Shown: positions 47,434 through 59,796 of the stretch, piece by piece | How positions within the stretch are numbered: position 1 is the stretch's first letter | Layout: each line of letters opens with the position of its first letter | Translations under genes and position numbers: made by a program | Notes under the pieces: generated by a model | The model's input: only the letters and a program-made list of their open reading frames with translations | Database searches by the model: none | What the model was told of the DNA's origin: nothing | NCBI GenBank assembly: GCA_027943335.1 | Contig: BSBK01006027.1 | Coordinates: 310,001-374,000, forward strand | Reading direction: 5' to 3' | Source: Chamaecyparis obtusa | Lineage: Eukaryota > Streptophyta > Pinopsida > Cupressales > Cupressaceae | Length of the DNA: 64,000 nucleotides

Positions 47434-47773
47434 AATATCATAAAAGTTAGAATATTATTCTAACACTAGTACACTATAGTTTCACTATACATACATCAAG
47501 GAAATAAGATAGAAAAATTAAAATTTCCTCTATTCCAAATCTGATCACATCTTAATAGGAATAGTGTCATGTCACTAGTTAAAGCATATCCACCGGTTGG
47601 TACTCATTCAATAGTTATAACTGATATCAAATTGGTATACACCATGAAATCTAAGTGCAATCGATACATAATCACTCACAACCTCAAAATCTTAAGCAAA
47701 GCCAAAATCATAATAACTTACACCATAATGTTCATATAGATCTTACCACTCATATATCTAGGGGATTAGTAAA
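47434..47773. other. Host DNA between elements C and D
   Basis: AT-rich, without ORF or motif. It continues the DNA interrupted by element C (duplication TAGGA) and is itself cut by element D. It may be the distal part of the copia LTR, which could not be verified. Confidence 0.35.
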
Positions 47774-48409
47774 TGATGCAGGAGCATCTCGGGTCCTTGG
47801 AAATCCTATGTCACTAAAAATATATTTGATTTTTTTCTGTGTTGCTCGGTTCTTGCTTTGACCGAGTGGTTTGGTGTTGCTTAGTTTCCTTTGTTCATCG
47901 GTGTTGGTCAATTATCTCTTTGGCGCTCAGTTTCCTCGCTTACCGAGTTGTTTTTTTTGGATTTATTTTGAGGATGACTTGTGCATTTAATTTGGGTCAT
48001 AGATTTAATGTTGGTATCTATCATTGGGAAGTGTGTGGACCTAGATCTGGTTGTCCCTTCTGTTGATTGTGGATCAGAAGGCTGACTTGGCTCAGTAGCC
48101 TCTTATATAAATGTAGTTGTTTGGTTAGAGTTTTAGGAGTTAGTCTAGATAGAAGATAGAAGATAGAAAATTAGAGATTGTTGGCAGATCCTCCCATGTT
48201 GGAGGACTTTTGTACTTGATTGTAATATCTGGCCTAAACTAGGAAGGCCTTACAACTTGACATGTATGAATCAATTTGAAGTTAATATAACATAGCATCT
48301 GCATTCTCTCTCTTACTGTTGTGTGTTGTTGCTTCCGTGTGTGTTTTTCTACAAGGTGGATCTAGTTAGGGTGTGCCTTTGGCCCCTCTCCCTATCCTCC
48401 CTTGTGTTA
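47774..48409 (+). repeat. 5' LTR of element D
   Basis: 636 bp from TGATGCAGGAGCATCTC to CTTGTGTTA; the last base pair is TA where CA is usual. It contains several TGACCGAG/CTCGGT words (near 47845-47950) shared with the LTR of E. The TATA-like TATATAAATG lies at 48102-48111. Confidence 0.8.
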
Positions 48410-48411
48410 GG

Positions 48412-48426
48412 TGGTATCAGAGCGAG
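48412..48426 (+). promoter_or_regulatory. Primer-binding site of element D
   Basis: TGGTATCAGAGCGAG starts two bases after the LTR and matches the initiator tRNA-Met complement over its first 12 bases. Confidence 0.88.
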
Positions 48427-48545
48427 GTGAGATATGGATCTAGGTTTGCAAATCTAGATTTGAAGGTTCTTATTGTGAAGCCCTAGTTGAATTGTTGTGG
48501 GGTAGCATATTGTGATCTGACTTGCAATTGTAGAGGGTTTTCAAG

Positions 48546-50069
48546 ATGGATCATGGGAGGTGAGATGCAGATCTAGGATTGGCAGACATGTTGAGACAAC
48601 TTGCTACTAGATTAGAAGCTATTGAAATAGCCTAGAGAAGATGAAGACATCTTGAAAATGTTAGTGATGATGAAATTGAGGTAGAACAAGGTGATGTAGA
48701 ACCTGCACCTGTGATGGATCATGACGAGGAAAGATTCTTGAAGGCTTTGACAAGTCTGAAGTCTACATCACACTTTAATCCTCTTGAGTATTTTGGAAAA
48801 TTGGATTCTGATGAATTGGTGGATTGGATGACTAAGATGGAAAAGTACTTTGAGTATGAAAATATACCCAAGGAAAAGAAGGTGAAAATTGCAAGAACAA
48901 AGTTGAAAAGTCATGCATCCTTATGGTGGGAACATCTGTAGCTAGATAGAAAGAGGAAAGGCAAAGACAAAATCAAGGTATGGAGTAAAATGGTGAATAA
49001 ATTGAAAGGAAAGTTCTTACCTTGTGATTATCAGATTAACCTAGTTAGGTGAATGCAAAGTTTAAGGCAGAAAGATAGCTCGATAAAGGAATATACTGAG
49101 GAATTCTATAGATTAGATATCAGGTCTGGACATGATGAAGATGACATGGAAAGAATTGCTAGATACCTGAATGGTTTGAGAGTTTCCATCCAAGAAGAAA
49201 TCAATTTGGTCAAATTGGAGAACATTGAAGAGGCTTATCAATTTGAATTGAAAGCTAAGGAGAAATTGAATAAAAGATATGAGCAAAGGCAAAGAGGTAG
49301 AGGTGGTAGATTCCCTCGAGGAAGAGGTAGATCCCATGGTGAAAACAATAGATTTGAACTTGAAAAGACAACTACGGATAAAGGCAAGATTGAGTGGATA
49401 GGTGAAATTTCATCTAGAGGCAAAGGCAGTAACTACAGAGGTGGTTATAATAGAGGTGGTTTCCAAGGAACTTGTTACAATTATGGAGAAGAAGGACATA
49501 GATCATTTGAGTGTACACATGCAAGTAAGAAGGCTGGTAGCAGTAGAAATACTTTGGTGCAAGAAGAGTCACTGAATAAACTTGAGAAGGAAAATAACTT
49601 GATGGTAAGAAGAGCACTTTGGAATGAAGGTAAAAAGGAAGATCTGGTAAGGAAAAGTTTGTTCAAGACTAGATGTAGAGTTTTTGACAAAGTTTGGAAG
49701 GTAATCATTAACAATGGTAGCTTAGAGAATCTGGCATTTGAGGAGATGGTCACAAAGTTGCAGTTGAAAAGGTTGGAACATCTGAAGCCCTATCAAATTT
49801 CATGGATCAAAGATGAGCATACACTCTTGGTAAGTGAACAATGTTATGTGAATTTGAAAATTGGAAAGTACTATGATAAGGTGTTATGTGATATCATACC
49901 TATGGATTGTTGTCATATTTTGTTGGGTAGACCTTGGCAATATGATAGACATGCTATATATGATGGGAGATTGCATATGTATACTATTTGCACTGATGGG
50001 AGAAGAAAACTCTTGTTACCTTTGATGGAAGAACCTATTAGTAATGTTTGCACATCCGTGAAAGTTTGA
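48546..50069 (+). pseudogene. gag-protease of element D
   Basis: Gag begins near 48546 (MDHGR) and is broken by a few stops up to 49050. A 338-codon frame (49053-50069) then runs from the gag C-terminal half (IKEYTEEFYRLDIRSGH) through an arginine-glycine linker, the knuckle CYNYGEEGHRSFEC (about 49470-49512, second cysteine Y) and protease. The protease active site reads NNGS near 49711, so the catalytic aspartate is lost. The CCHILLGRPWQYD block is at about 49909-49950. This is the longest uninterrupted retroelement frame in the window. Confidence 0.88.
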
Positions 50070-50099
50070 TTGATGGAAGGAAGAAATTTTGTTAAGGAT

Positions 50100-51570
50100 T
50101 TAAAGAAGAGTGATGTATGTTTTGCTATGATTCCTAACAAACCAAGAAAGAAAATATAGGATAATGTCCCTGAGGAGATTGATAAGTTACTCACTGAGTA
50201 CAGTGAAATTATTTCTGATAATGTACCTGATAGTTTTCCACCGAAGAGAAGCATTGATCATTGCATGGATCTTATCCCTAGGGCTAGTTTACTGAATAAG
50301 GTACCTCATCGGTTGACACCTATCAAGAATCAGGAATTGAACTGACAGATTCAAGAATTGTTGCAGAAAGGTTTGATCAGAGAAAGTTTGAGTCCTTGTG
50401 CAATACCTACGGTATTGGCACCTAAGAAGAATGGAGAATGGTGAATGTGTATTGATTCCAGAGTAATCAACAAGATAACAGTGAAGTATAGGTTTTCTAT
50501 ACCGAGAATGGATGATATAATGGATAGTTTGACTGGAGCAAAGTATTTTACTAAAATTGATTTGAAAAGTGGGTATCATCAGATCAAAATAAGAGAAGGT
50601 GATGAATGGAAGACTACTTTCAAGACAAAAGGTTTGTATGAGTGGTTAGTTATGCCTTTTAGTTTAACTAATGTACTGAGTACTTTTATGAGATTGATGA
50701 ATGAAGTTTTGAAGAAATTCTTGGGTAAGTTTGTGATTGTATATCTTGATGATATTCTGATATTCAGTAAGAAAAGAGAAGAACATTTTTTGCATGTTAG
50801 ACAAGTTTTGTAGAAATTGAAAGAAGAAAAGTTGCTGATAAATTTGAAAAAATGTTCATTCATGAAAGAGGAGATTGTGTATTTGGGATTTGTGATTTTG
50901 GTTGATGGTTTGAAAATGTATCCTGAAAAGGTTGAAGCTATTTTGAATTGGCCTACACCTGTGAATACTAGTGAGGTAAGATCATTTCATGGTTTGGAAA
51001 GTTTTTACTGAAAGTTCATTAGGAATTTTAGTTCAATTTGTAATGCTATGACTAAGACTATGAGAGGAGACAAAAGAGAATTCAAGTGGACAAATGGAGC
51101 TGATAAAAGTTTTGAGACTCTGAAGTAGAAGGTTGTTGAATTTCCTGTTTTGGCATTGCCTAAATTCAATAAGATATTTCAAGTGGAATGTGATGCAAGT
51201 GGAAGTGCAATTGGAGTTGTGTTGAGTCAAGAAGGTAAACCTATTGCTTTCTTTAGTAAAAAGTTGAATGATGTGAAAAGGAAATATTCTATGTATGATC
51301 AAGAATTCTATGCTATTACTCAAGCACTGAAGAAATGGAGACATTATTTGATGCCGAGTGAATTTGTGTTGTATACCGATCATAAAGCTTTATAGTATTT
51401 GGGTAGTTAGAATAAGTTGAATCAGAGACATATGAAATGGGTTGAGTATTTACAGAGTTATACATTTGTGATAAAGCATAAGAGTGGAGTCATAACTGAG
51501 TTACTGATGCATTGAGTAGAAGAAAATCCTTGATGACCGAGATGAAAATTGGAGTTCTAGGCTTTGATGA
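50100..51570 (+). pseudogene. Reverse transcriptase and RNase H of element D
   Basis: The N-terminal stretch PKKNGEW lies near 50425, followed by [20 protein letters not shown] (50448-50507) and [19 protein letters not shown] (about 50557-50613). The catalytic YLDD is intact at 50742-50753. RNase H shows [20 protein letters not shown] near 51177-51235, [18 protein letters not shown] and YTDHKAL near 51374-51393; its acidic residues are kept. Stops occur near 50443, 50812 and 51393. Element E interrupts before integrase. Confidence 0.88.
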
Positions 51571-51623
51571 CATGAGAGATTCTTATGAATTTGATCCTAA
51601 TTTTTCTGAGTCATGGAGAAAGT

Positions 51624-52468
51624 TGACACAGTCAAGGATGGTGGATCCAATGAAGGATAGTCCAACCTTGCAGCCAACAACCAACACAACAAAAATAACA
51701 CAACAAGATATGCTCAATATTAGATTTTTATTAACATGCTCGGTTGTAAGGCCTTTCGAGTTAGGGCCAATTACAAACAATAGTAATTCTACAAGATTAA
51801 CAAGATCCAATCCAACACTAGCTAGTCCAGTTCTGAGACAAATAAGCAATTGATGGAAACCCTAAGGTAGATCTGAACATGTGCTCGCAAGCCACCAAGC
51901 AATCTCCTTGTCTCCAAGCATGCAAACCACTAGCTCTACTAAGAAAACTATCAAAATTCAATTTGATCTACTAGATCTTGCAAGATATTTTCCACAACTT
52001 CACTTTTCTGGCTTCCCAAATCTGCTCTCCTAAACAACTACCCAAACACTCCTTAAATAGTAATCTTTAACCACAAGTCAGTTGGATGACATAATTAACT
52101 CCTACCAATAAATATTAAATGCAATACAAGTCGGCTCTTAAACAACCTTACAATTATTTAATTCTCCATGTTGGCCTCTAGATCTACATAGGAGAATACA
52201 ACAAAAGATACCAATAATAAATGCACCAAGTCGGCCAATCGGATCTCCAAGAACTCTAGTTGGTAAACCAAAACTACCAAGTGCTAGAGAAACAACTAAG
52301 CACCAGTGAAGCAACTAAGCACTAGTGAAACAACTGACTGAGCTTTCTTTAGTGACCGAGCTTTCTTTAATAACCGAGACCATCGGTTAAGGCTGCAACT
52401 GAGTAACACCGGCCAAGTAACACACTACCATGTAGATTCACCAAGGACCCATGAATACCCCTACATCA
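51624..52468 (-). repeat. 3' LTR of element E
   Basis: 845 bp; plus-strand ends TGACACAGTCAAGG and CCCCTACATCA. It carries several ACCGAG words near 52340-52400 in common with element D's LTR and the first 360 bases of the window. Confidence 0.85.
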
Positions 52469-52687
52469 GACACTCCAAGTTTGAAAAGATGTTCATATGT
52501 GGGAAGAACATCTTTCGAGATTCAACACATAAACCCCGAACTGGTTCTTCACATACAAGTCCTCCAGCTTTTCAGCTTGCATACTCTTCCACTTCAACTT
52601 CCTCTATTTCTTCAAGTCTTTTCTTGATAACACACAGGTCTATTCTTCACACTAATCATCCATACCTTCAGGATCTACCAACTCAAC

Positions 52688-54200
52688 TCAACTACCAATA
52701 CTTAGACTTATCCTACCGAGTGTTGCATCCAGCAAAGGCATTAGGGAAAACTTCCTGTCATCCTTCTCAATAATAAAGACATTCTTCACAAATTCATACA
52801 TAGCTCTACAATCATATTGCCAAGGTCTACCAAATAATATATCACCACTATTCATCTCCACAATATCACATAACACAAGATCTTTATACTGGCCAATCTG
52901 AACATCAACAAAGCACTGTTCTCTTACTTCAAGAGCATGATCATCTTGCAACCAGCCAATCCTATAAGGATGTGGGTGTCTCATTCTATTCAAATGAAGT
53001 TTCAGAACCATGTCCTCAACAAAACAATTATCAGTACTACCACTGTCAACAATAAAATCACAAATTTTACCTCTAGACTTGCATCAAGTCCTGAACAAGT
53101 TACTCCTCTAACAAGGTTCATCCTTTGTATTGAGCAATATTCACCAAATGAGCAAGTTCTCAGTTTTAGGTTCATTCTCAACATTTTCATTCACCACAAC
53201 AGTTCATCATTCAACAAGCTTCTTTTGTGTACACTCAAAAGAACAGTGTCCTTCTTCTCCACAGTTATAACAAGTACCCTTAAAGATAACTCTACCTATC
53301 TTCTTCTTCAGTTCTATAGGTTTCTATTCATCTTCTGCAGTCGGTTTATCCTTTAATGAGTGATCAATATTTTCCTTCCCTCGGAGATTACTATCTTGTT
53401 TCCTCTTCAAATTTTCTTCTGCCTTCAAAGCATACTGATAAGCATCTTCAATAGAATCAATCTTCACCATACCAAGCTCATCATGAATATTGAATCTCAA
53501 ACCATTCACATACCGAGCTACCTTTTCCTTACCAAGTTCTCTGTGTCCAGACCAAATAGTAAGTTTGTAAAACTCCTCGGTATAATCTTCAAAAGTTAGA
53601 TCCTTTTGTTTCAGATTCTGCAACTTCTTAAACAAGTCAAGCTCATAGTCAGTAGGTATGAACTTATTTTTCAACTTAGTCACCATCAACCTCCATTGAT
53701 TGATCTTTGTTTCACCTTCATCTTCTCTATCTCTTTGTAATTCTTTCCACCAAAGAGTAGCATGTCCTTTCAATTTTGTTTGTGCCAATCTCACTTGAAG
53801 AGGATCTTCAATTTCTTGTACCTCAAAGAAATATTCTAATTCACCAATCCAGTCAATCAAGTTCTCGGGCTTCAAAGTACCATAGAAAGTAGAAACTTCC
53901 ATTCGATAACTATTACTTAATCGAGATCCATATCTATGCAACCAAGTAGTTCTATCTTCACCAAATCTATCCCTCCGATCATCACCACTAGATCTAGTTG
54001 CTTCAAAGTCTTTAGCAGCTTCCTCATAACCATCCTCAGTACCAACATTCCCAGGTACACCAATCATAGCTCTCATGACCTCAGTGATCATGTCATTCTT
54101 CATCAACTACATCTCAAATCTAAAATTAGATTTCACTTTCTCTATAATCTTTGATTCCACAGCATCATAGAGATTTGTAATCTCTCTAGGGTCCAATCTT
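52688..54200 (-). pseudogene. gag-protease of element E
   Basis: A 260-codon frame (54106-53324) holds the gag core: LIDWIGELEYFFEVQEIEDP, ATLWWKELQRD and FEDYTEEFYKLTIWSGH. The knuckle CYNCGEEGHCSFEC (about 53272-53231) keeps all four ligands, unlike B, C and D. The protease active site DSGS is intact near 53048. The frame at 53011-52688 continues with HPHPYRIGWLQDDHAL and the DILFGRPWQYD block. A few stops occur in the linker. The gag is the best-preserved one on the minus strand. Confidence 0.85.
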
Positions 54201-54459
54201 CTCGGAGGCATCCTTAAAGATAAGAAAACCCTCTACAACAAAACCCTACACCAACCACCTTGTGACAATCTCTGAGTTGTATGGAAGTTAGATTAGCCTG
54301 CCACCTTGCATGAACAACCAGGTCAAGATTCCACAAGTTTAGTGCTAAAGATCTGAAACTCAGATCATATGATCTCTTCACCAACAAGATCAACTTTGCA
54401 AGATCAGCCTTGCTAGGTCAACCTTCACTCCACAAGATCAACTCAGCTATGATACCACC

Positions 54460-55938
54460 TGGCACAGTCAAGGATGGTGGATCCAATGAAGGCAAGTCCA
54501 ACCTTGATGCCAACAACCAACACATTGGAAATAACACAACAAGATATGCTCAATATCAAATTTTCATTAACATGCCCGATTGTAAGGCCTTTTGGGTTAG
54601 GGCCAATTACAAACAATAGTAATTTTGTAAGATCAACAAGATCCAATCCAACACCAGCTAGTCCATTCTAAGACAAATAAGAAATTGATGGAAACCCTAA
54701 GGTAGATTTGAACTTATGCTCGCAAGCCACCAAGCAATGTCCTTGTCCCCAAGCATGCAAACCACTAGCTCTACTAAGAAAACTATCATAATTCAATCTG
54801 ATTTGCTAGTGTAATCACCTAAAAATGGACAAAGACAATTTAATGATAATTCAAAGTAGATTAAGTCAAATCAAAGCAAATCAAGGAAATAATTGAATCA
54901 ATTGAATCACAATGCATAATTAGCCAATCAAACTTAAAATCAAGTCCTAATTGAATATCAATCAAAATTGAGAGCATTTTAATCAAGTGCAATCAAATCA
55001 AAATACGATTAATTCAATTAATTGTATAGTCTTGGATTAAATTAAATTCAACCCATCTAAAATAAATCAATTAAATCAATTAATAAAAATCAATTACTCT
55101 CAACAACCCAAAAGGAGAGGAAAATCAATCAACCAATGTGATTTGAGGAAAGACATTCACATAGATCAAGCTAAATTGAATCTCATTCACTCAAAGTGAA
55201 AAGGAATCTCAACCATCCATCTTGTCTACTTGTCCCAAGCTTTGAGGACACAAACTTTTCTTTGTCTTCAAAGGGTGGAACCAAAGACTTAACCCCAACT
55301 CATTCATGATTAAACACAACTACACCCCCTACCATTGGAAAATCTATAAAAGGAAGGCTAAAATCCTTCATAATTCATCAACCACCTATCTGAGAATTGC
55401 ATCAAACCTCTTGCAATTTGAGTTTAGAAAAGCATTTAAGAGCAATTTTATCATTTATCTTGATAATTGTTAGCTTTAGCTTTAGAATTGTTTTATCTCT
55501 ATCATTCTCATTCTAGGACTATAATTAATGAGAGCTTGCTGAGAGCTCACTCATTAACATCTTAGTTAGAGAGCCATAGGATTCTCAATTAATCATTGAT
55601 TTTCTTAAATAGTTTCTCAATTGTGGTTGTATTTAGTTATTATTTCACTTATTGTTGATGATTAACCCTAATTCTATGAAGGTACATTTATTTGTATACA
55701 ACTAGATCTCGTAAGATCTTTTCAACAACTTCACTTTTTTGGCTTCCTAGATCTGCTCTCCTAAACAACTACCCAAACACTCCTTAAATACTAATCTTCA
55801 ACCACAAGTCAGCTGGATGACGTAATTAACTCCTACCAACAAATATTAAATGCAATACAAGTCATCTCTCAAATAATCTTACAATTATTTAATTCTCCAT
55901 TTCGGCCTCTAGATCTACATAGGAGAATACAACAAAAG
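54460..55938 (-). repeat. 5' LTR of element E, interrupted
   Basis: The plus strand starts TGGCACAGTCAAGGATGG two bases beyond the primer-binding site (minus-strand TGGTATCATAG at 54458-54448). It aligns with the left LTR to 54809, is split by the solo LTR and continues from about 55706 to 55938, where element F begins. Confidence 0.83.
54810..55700 (+). mobile_element. Solo LTR inside the 5' LTR of element E
   Basis: The 891-bp insert starts TGTAATCACC and ends GTATACA. It separates two parts of the E LTR that are contiguous in the other copy, and the flanks GCTAG (54805-54809) and ACTAG (55701-55705) are a 5-bp duplication with one change. A TATA-like TATAAAAGG is at 55346-55354. It has no coding interior, so a full element was reduced to one LTR by recombination. 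It belongs to the family of the LTR at 12875-13744. Confidence 0.85.
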
Positions 55939-57352
55939 TGTCATCTTAAAATGGAAGCACTTCCATGTTAAGAGTGTTTAGCCCTCCGAGTAGGTGTTTT
56001 GGGGTCATGTCAAGCACCTTGAATGGGTCCTCGGCTTAGATCTGGCTTTTCCCCTGATTCTGCCCCCTTTTCCACTTTTTGTCTACATTATGACCTCAAG
56101 GTCAAGGATGACCTTGAGAATCATGGACAACCTCATCCTTGACCATGGGGTCAAATTTCAAGGTCCCATGATTTCTAGATGTTGGGTTTCAAAAAGAATT
56201 GTTTTCCCGCTTTCGGGTCGGCTGTTTTGGTCTCCGAAATGGTAAACTCTTAAATTGCATTTAATCTAGGTCCATTTCTAGGGGTTAAGGTTAATTGGGA
56301 TTTAATTCTCCAATGTTGGCCTCTCTAGAAGTTTGTGCCCTAGATCACTATAAAAGGAAGCCTTCCTCTCTCATTTTCTCCATCAAGTTTTGCAATCTAA
56401 TCTCTCAATCAAGTTATCATATCTCATCTCATAAGTTCTCAAGCAAGATCAAGCAAGCATTTCATCAAGCATTTTCAAGGAAGCATTCAAGTCTTCTTCT
56501 TCATTCAAGTTCTCCATTGAAGATCAAGGATTCAAGCATTCAAGCCTTTGAAGGGATTTGATTCAAGCATTCAAGATTCATTATTCAAAACCCTAGATCT
56601 AGCCATCATGGTGGTGTGATCTTCTTTCAAGATCCTTTATTCATCTTCAAGATCCATTCATTCTTCCCTCAAGGTGGATTCCAAGCATATAATTATGGAG
56701 GTTTAGATTTACATTTTGTAATGTTATGTCCAGGCTTTCATATCAATATACTTGTTTACATTTAAAATACAATTGCATATCTATTGAATATCATAGCTTC
56801 ATTGTTAGATCTACTTCTACTACTTGCTAGCATTCTCTATTTCAATTCCATTATTAAGGTTGATTCCAAACTAGGGTTTGACTAAGGCAAACCCCTCATC
56901 CAAACAACAAAACCATTTTTCTTGCAGGTACATGTGCGTGACAACAAATTGAAGTGCAGATCTAGATACCCTTTTCACCGAACTTCCAAGATTTGCGAAC
57001 AAAATTTCCATCGGAGCTTTGAGGGGTAGGATCCTGCCCCGGGGTAAGACCTTGCCCCGCTATCTAGGTCAAGGATGACCTCCCTCAGAAAAGAAAAAGA
57101 TTTTTGGGTTTTGTAGATCTCTCCGTTTCGATTTAAGATTGCAAAAAATCAACAATTTCTAAGACCGTTTGACAGGGTTTTAAGAAGGTTATTTTTAGAG
57201 GTAAGTACTCTTATTTCCTCATTTCAATACTTATATTTCTAGATTTATATTTCATCCCCTTAGAATTCAAATGTATGAGTAAAATATTGGTTGTGGGGTC
57301 TCTTTTATGTGCAAGCCATTGTTCTAGGACCTCATCCACATTTTATTCTATT
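55939..57352 (+). repeat. Probable 5' LTR of element F
   Basis: The E LTR breaks at 55939, where TGTCATCTTAAAATGG starts. A TATA-like CTATAAAAGG lies at 56349-56358. The LTR end is uncertain; TATTCA at 57348-57353 just before TTTTGGTGAACCCGAC is the best candidate, giving about 1.4 kb. No second copy is present in the window for comparison. ORFs within it (up to 88 codons) show no domain. Confidence 0.5.
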
Positions 57353-57520
57353 CATTTTGGTGAACCCGACATGCTTACCCCTTTCTTTTGTGGAATTAGA
57401 TGCCCTATTGTGTTAAATTTCCCTTTGTATTATCTTGTGTGTTCACCTTCATCATACATTTTGGTGAACCCGACAAGCTTACCCCTTTCTTTTGTGGAAT
57501 TAGATGCCCTATTGTGTTTA
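57353..57520 (+). repeat. Direct repeat with primer-site-like word
   Basis: A unit of about 62 bp starting CATTTTGGTGAACCCGAC occurs at 57353 and again at 57457, with one or two differences. The word TGGTGAACCCGAC resembles a primer-binding site by form (TGG start) but I could not match it with confidence to a tRNA end. Confidence 0.6.
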
Positions 57521-57725
57521 TGACAACTCTTTCTTTTTGATGTTAGATTTGCATTTTGTGTTAGATCTTACATGCTTACAAAGGTAGGTTTATTTTATGC
57601 TCTTGCATTTATATTTCAAAAATACAAAAAAATTACAAAATCTATTAAAAAATACAAAAACATTTCATTTGAATGCATTTAGATATATCTAGATCTATTT
57701 TATATGCATTTCTTTATTCGTTATC

Positions 57726-59750
57726 ATGTTGTACAAGTTATCTCAAGCGTGGTTCAAGTGCTTTATTAAACCTTTGGATGGGGATGTTGATTTTTCTTTT
57801 CCTCCTGAAACCATTGTGAATGATCTCTTGGATAAAGACATTGATTTATCCCCTCCTCATGAAGAAGATTTGATACAAGAGGGTGATTTATTAATGGATG
57901 ACATATTCATACATGATGATAACTCTTTTTGTACAACACACTCCCCTTATGTAGACATTTTAGTGAAAGAAGATAACATTATAGATCCTTTACCTCCATT
58001 TGGGATTCCTTCTGATGATGAGGCATTAATGGAGAATGATATGAATTCCCTTAATTCTCTCCCTCTTAGTGATGATATTATGGAGAATCAAGATCCTACC
58101 TCATCTCCTCCTGGATGTCTTCTTTGCTACCTTCTTGTGAATCTATTTGTAGTGTTGAGATAGCTAATATGGTTTTTCCAAAACCCTTGTTGACTGTCAA
58201 AGGTTGTCCTCACATTACTATCAAAGGTAAACCTATGGAGTCTTTGGAGTCTTTCAATGACCAAGATTCGATAGCTCACACATATCGTACAAGGAATAAC
58301 CCTCAACCTAATTTAGTGGTTTCTACGTATTTACCACCTTCTCAACCTATTCTTCCTCCTCCACCCCATCTTCCTAGCAAGGAGTATGATTTGATAAACC
58401 AATTGCAAAATAATCCTACCAAGATTTCTTTATGGGAGCTTCTTCAAACTTCACCTACCTACTATGAAGCCTTTCAAAAAGCTCTAGAAACTCTTCCCAC
58501 TCCACCTCCTAATCAAGAGAACATCAATAACTTCTTATAGTGCATGCATGCTACTCGAGGACCTCCTGACATTGTATTTACTCAAAAGGATTTACCTTCT
58601 AAAGAAATTTAGAATCAATATGATGCTCTTATGGTTGTTGTTTCTATCAATAAGAGTATCATTCATAGGAACTTGATTGATCATATATCTGGGCTCAATG
58701 TTTGTAGCATGGACATACTCAAAGCGATTAACGTCGATCTTTCAACTATTCAACCTGACAATGTTCCTATACATGGCTTTGATAATATTGCTAAGAACAC
58801 TTTAGGAATCATTAACTTACCTATCAAAGTAGGACCGGTCATCCTGAATACACCTATTCATGTTATGCCTGGACCTCTCAATTATAACCTTATTTTGGGT
58901 AGACCTTGGTTACATGAGATGCATGCTATCTCTTCCACCCTTCACCGTAAAGTTAAGTTTATACATAATAAAAAGATGTATATGCTTCATGCAGATGATG
59001 TGCCTAATCCTTGTCTAAATATTTAAAATCACACTACTCCTATTCCTAATAGTAATCCTTCTTCCTCTAATGCTCTTCCTGGCAATGATTGGGGAACCTT
59101 GGATTTTATTCCTACCTTTATTGGAGAATATAAGATTAATGATCTTGATTTTATGAAGCAACAAAGAGAGTTTGAACAATGAGTTTTTACTTCTACTTCT
59201 AAAGCCCTTCATAATAGCTTTGTCGCTACTTCTACCCACAATGAATTTGTCAAACCTACTAATGATGACATAGTGACTACTAAAGTTTCATTGACTCCTT
59301 TTGGTATGGCTTCTAGTTATGGTCCTGGTTATCATTTCCTAGTTAAACAATGATTTAATGGTCAAGAATGTGGTAAGCATAAACATGGAATTCAAATGCC
59401 CTTACATACTAGGGGGTGTGAGCATTCTTATGGATTGGGATTTAATCCTCAACAACAAATCAATGTTAACAACATCTCGAATAACACTTCAAAACATGAT
59501 GAAACTATGAAGGAATTTGACCAAGATGTTCTTTTTCCTAAACTCCTTTGTGCTAAGATGATTACTAGACCCAAATGCAAAAAGAAACGTAGTCCATACT
59601 TGAAGATTCTTCCTTTTTGTTTATATCATATATTTCATGATCACTCTACTAATGAATGTCAAGCTTTACATTATAAGATTAGGTAGCTCATTGATAGTAA
59701 TCTTATTTATATATCATGTGGCAATGAGTTGTATTTCAATTCCATTTTCT
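57726..59750 (+). pseudogene. gag/protease-like polyprotein of element F (Tat-like)
   Basis: A 145-codon acidic frame (57726-58163) is followed, after a frameshift near 58130, by one frame from 58115 to about 59740 broken by stops at 58538, 58607, 59024 and two later. It includes LINQLQNNPTKISLWELLQT near 58394-58455, typical of Tat/Athila-like gag-pol. A protease-like domain with IHVMPGPLNYNLILGRPWLH follows near 58856-58915. After it come a weak G-patch-like region (SSYGPGYHF near 59312) and a zinc-finger-like CLYHIFHDHSTNEC near 59618-59660. The element stops near 59796 with no RT. The lineage is inferred from these motifs. Confidence 0.65.
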
Positions 59751-59796
59751 CTAAATAAAATTTATATTCCTATTATAGAGATCCACATTATGTAAA

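Larger units (their letters stand above)
47774..51623 (+). mobile_element. Element D: Ty3/gypsy chromovirus, 5' portion
   Basis: LTR, primer-binding site, gag, protease, RT and RNase H are present in order on the plus strand. The sequence is cut at 51624 by element E just after the RNase H/integrase linker (MTEMKIGVLGF). The integrase, chromodomain and 3' LTR do not reappear before the window ends. Protein similarity to C is clear but the LTR is shorter and different apart from its first 16 bases, so D is a sister family. Confidence 0.88.
51624..55938 (-). mobile_element. Element E: non-autonomous Ty3/gypsy element (gag-protease only)
   Basis: LTRs at 51624-52468 and from 54460 rightward enclose a 1991-bp interior. 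On the minus strand it has a primer-binding site, gag and protease; RT, RNase H, integrase and chromodomain are absent. The right LTR is cut by a solo LTR (54810-55700) and again at 55939 by element F, and its last third does not reappear in the window. E inserted into the RNase H-integrase linker of D. It probably used enzymes of a relative. Confidence 0.85.

Noticed and set aside
51512..51853. 113-codon ORF running from D into E
   Set aside because: It joins the end of the D RNase H linker with antisense LTR sequence of E across the insertion point. It is a chance fusion.
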